DNA of 64,000 bases from Sporothrix humicola. Lineage: Eukaryota > Ascomycota > Sordariomycetes > Ophiostomatales > Ophiostomataceae. Shown here one piece after another: positions 62,732 through 64,000 of the stretch. Under the pieces are notes generated by a model, which saw nothing but the letters and a program-made list of their open reading frames with translations, ran no database searches and was not told where the DNA came from. How positions within the stretch are numbered: the first letter of the stretch is position 1; every line of letters starts with the position of its first letter. Position numbers and translations under genes: made by a program. The DNA is taken from the NCBI GenBank assembly GCA_021396245.1, contig WNYE01000118.1:34384-98383 (forward strand), in the 5' to 3' direction.

Positions 62732-63447
62732 ACTGCCAAAAAACCCCGGTTCCCACCGGGCTGTGGCCAGGCGTCATGACAGTCGAATGTTTGTTGCACG
62801 GTTGACCCAAACTCAGTCAGCAGCTGCGATTCTTTCGGCCGGTCTAAGTATTAGTGTGATTAAGAAATAAGAAGACATGTCACTGACATCGCACAGGAAG
62901 AGGGGGGCCGAACGAGATAGACTGTCGGGACTGTAGGGCTTTTAAACGCAGGTGGCCAGGTCTCGGCCCAGACCTCCAATCTAGGAGAAGCCCTGCGCGC
63001 GATATACAAGGGCGGGTCGTCTTGAACGATGACTGCGCAGTATGTATGTGTTATTTGCTGGTGGCATTTGGCATCAGTCCGTGCATATAGGGAGTGTATA
63101 GGTGAGTGTTTGCCAGCCGAGAGAGCGAGTGAGTAGACACCAGAAATATAAGATGGAGGGGAAGGGGGGCTAGGTCGGTGGCAAGCATATCCGAGGGTCC
63201 AAAAGACTGCCACCGGACTGGGTGCTCTCGTCTTCACGCGCCCTTTATTTGGCATGTTTGATGATTTGATGATCCGGCGCTCGGTCAGACGTAATCGTAA
63301 AGAGAAGCGTGTCACGGTCAAGGCCGCGTCGGGCATGGCATATGTCTGGTCGAGCTGGGTCTTGTTCATTTCAGGAATTTTCTCTGGGAGTGTAGAGGCA
63401 GTTTTGTCACTGGTCCTGTCGGCTCATTCGGGCGCGGATCCAAAATA

Positions 63448-63530
63448 GTATCCAGAATAATATAAATAATATCTGAATAATATCCAAATAGGATCTAGAA
63501 CAGTGTCCAGAATAGTGTCCAGAATGGTGC
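63448..63530. repeat. degenerate short direct repeats
   Basis: Repeated TATCCAGAATAATA, TATCTGAATAATATCCAAATAGG and GTGTCCAGAATAGTG units, spaced 12-17 bp, diverged from each other. AT-rich. Confidence 0.6.
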
Positions 63531-63935
63531 CCGAAAGAAAAAGAAAGAAAATCTAGAAGAGTACCTAAGAACGCAGCCAGGTGGATGAGACGTGTACAGC
63601 CATTAATTTGACCTGTCGCGGTTGTCGATTGAGCCCCGCTATCACTTGATTTCGGTGTGTATATAGTGCGACTGCCGGGGCCCGGGACTGGCAAGGGTGA
63701 GAGTTTGGTGCAGCGATGACGTTGTTATCGAGGGTAAAGCCGAGAGAGATCTGCCTCGGAGAGGCTGCAGGTGTACCGGGTGAGGAGGGCTGATTATAGT
63801 GCAAACATACAATGTGCTTCGTATCGGAAGCAGCCCGCGCATCCATGGGGTTTGAAAAACATGATGGATCAAACTGAGCACCCTGTGACAAGCTGTGGGC
63901 ACTACCGATGAAGATGAACAATGGACGAGGGAGGT

Positions 63936-63969
63936 GGGGGGGGGGGGGGGGGGGGGGGAGGGGGCGTCA

Positions 63970-64000
<31 letters not shown>
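63936..64000 (+). repeat. G23 run followed by A30 run at the window end
   Basis: A run of 23 G (63936-63958) and a short GGGGGCGTCAC bridge are followed by 30 A that continue to the last base of the window. This could be a true low-complexity locus, a contig end or an assembly artefact. Confidence 0.8.

Larger units (their letters stand above)
62732..64000. other. terminal region of the window, no gene seen
   Basis: The first few hundred bases are the likely promoter of the C2H2 gene. Positions 63448-63540 hold degenerate direct repeats (ATCCAGAATA, ATCTGAATA and ATCCAAATA-like units). The last 65 bases are a homopolymer block described separately. Frames present here lack any family resemblance. 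Confidence 0.5.

Noticed and set aside
62860..63369. A 169-codon minus-strand frame upstream of the C2H2 gene
   Set aside because: The composition looks random, there is no recognisable motif, and it falls in the likely promoter.
1..64000. tRNA, 5S rRNA and riboswitch genes
   Set aside because: I searched by eye for B-box-like GGTTCGANTCC and 5S-like cores on both strands and found no candidate with cloverleaf support; GGTTCGAATG at 59877 lies in a YPT7 intron without the rest of a tRNA.
63971..64000. The terminal A30 run as a retrotransposon poly(A) tail
   Set aside because: No reverse transcriptase or retroelement sequence precedes it and the window ends within the run, so there is no basis for the call.

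Overview
The window is nuclear DNA of a filamentous ascomycete, most likely a Sordariomycete. Introns are short (about 60-140 bp, with a few of 200-284 bp), with GTRNGY donors and CTAAC-like branch points. Coding regions are GC-rich, intergenic spacers are long, and the proteins are typically fungal: two Zn2Cys6 regulators, COX15, a Pet127 homologue, a CNNM/Mam3 protein, Golgi GDPase Gda1, Rab7/Ypt7 and an HP1 chromodomain protein. I see no CRISPR array, operon, rRNA, tRNA or intact transposon. The species cannot be fixed from sequence alone. The exon models below were built by hand from reading frame, splice signals and family resemblance.

Layout. 0-8.7 kb: the 3' part of a Trp/Gly/Asn-rich protein, a Pet127-type mitochondrial RNase, and a Zn2Cys6 regulator. 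8.7-15 kb (all minus strand): a rhomboid protease, a small membrane protein and an atypical SDR. 16-26 kb (plus): a second Zn2Cys6 regulator, a Nudix/eIF2B-like fusion and a Mam3-type membrane protein. 27-33 kb: a carboxymuconate cyclase, a conserved Ser-rich nuclear-looking protein, and (minus) a roadblock-like protein divergent from COX15. 35-43 kb: COX15, an eight-exon cytosolic lysyl-tRNA synthetase, and a single-finger acidic protein. 43.4-47.5 kb is a 4.1 kb stretch without a supportable gene. 47.5-64 kb: an HP1 homologue, a candidate 50-residue membrane micropeptide, a PNPOx-like/ferredoxin-reductase fusion, GDA1, a protein of the group often labelled magnesium chelatase in fungi, YPT7, and a C2H2 regulator.

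The genes are a mix of housekeeping and regulatory functions with no shared pathway. Mitochondrial function recurs (Pet127, COX15) and so does the endomembrane system (rhomboid, Mam3, roadblock-like, Gda1, Ypt7). This is ordinary eukaryotic interleaving, not a cluster.

The most unusual signal lies between the genes. Two 9-bp words, TACGGAGTA/TACTCCGTA and TACGACGTA/TACGTCGTA, occur about 20 times, and a third, GTAAGATAC/GTATCTTAC, occurs 7 times. I found none of them inside the exons I modelled. They cluster at 12.1, 28.7-29.5 and 44-46.5 kb and in places overlap or form inverted repeats. Other points of note are a GW/WG-rich protein, a Nudix domain that has lost its catalytic box, very small exons in the KRS1 and HP1 genes, and stop-free introns whose retention would insert residues into a zinc cluster.
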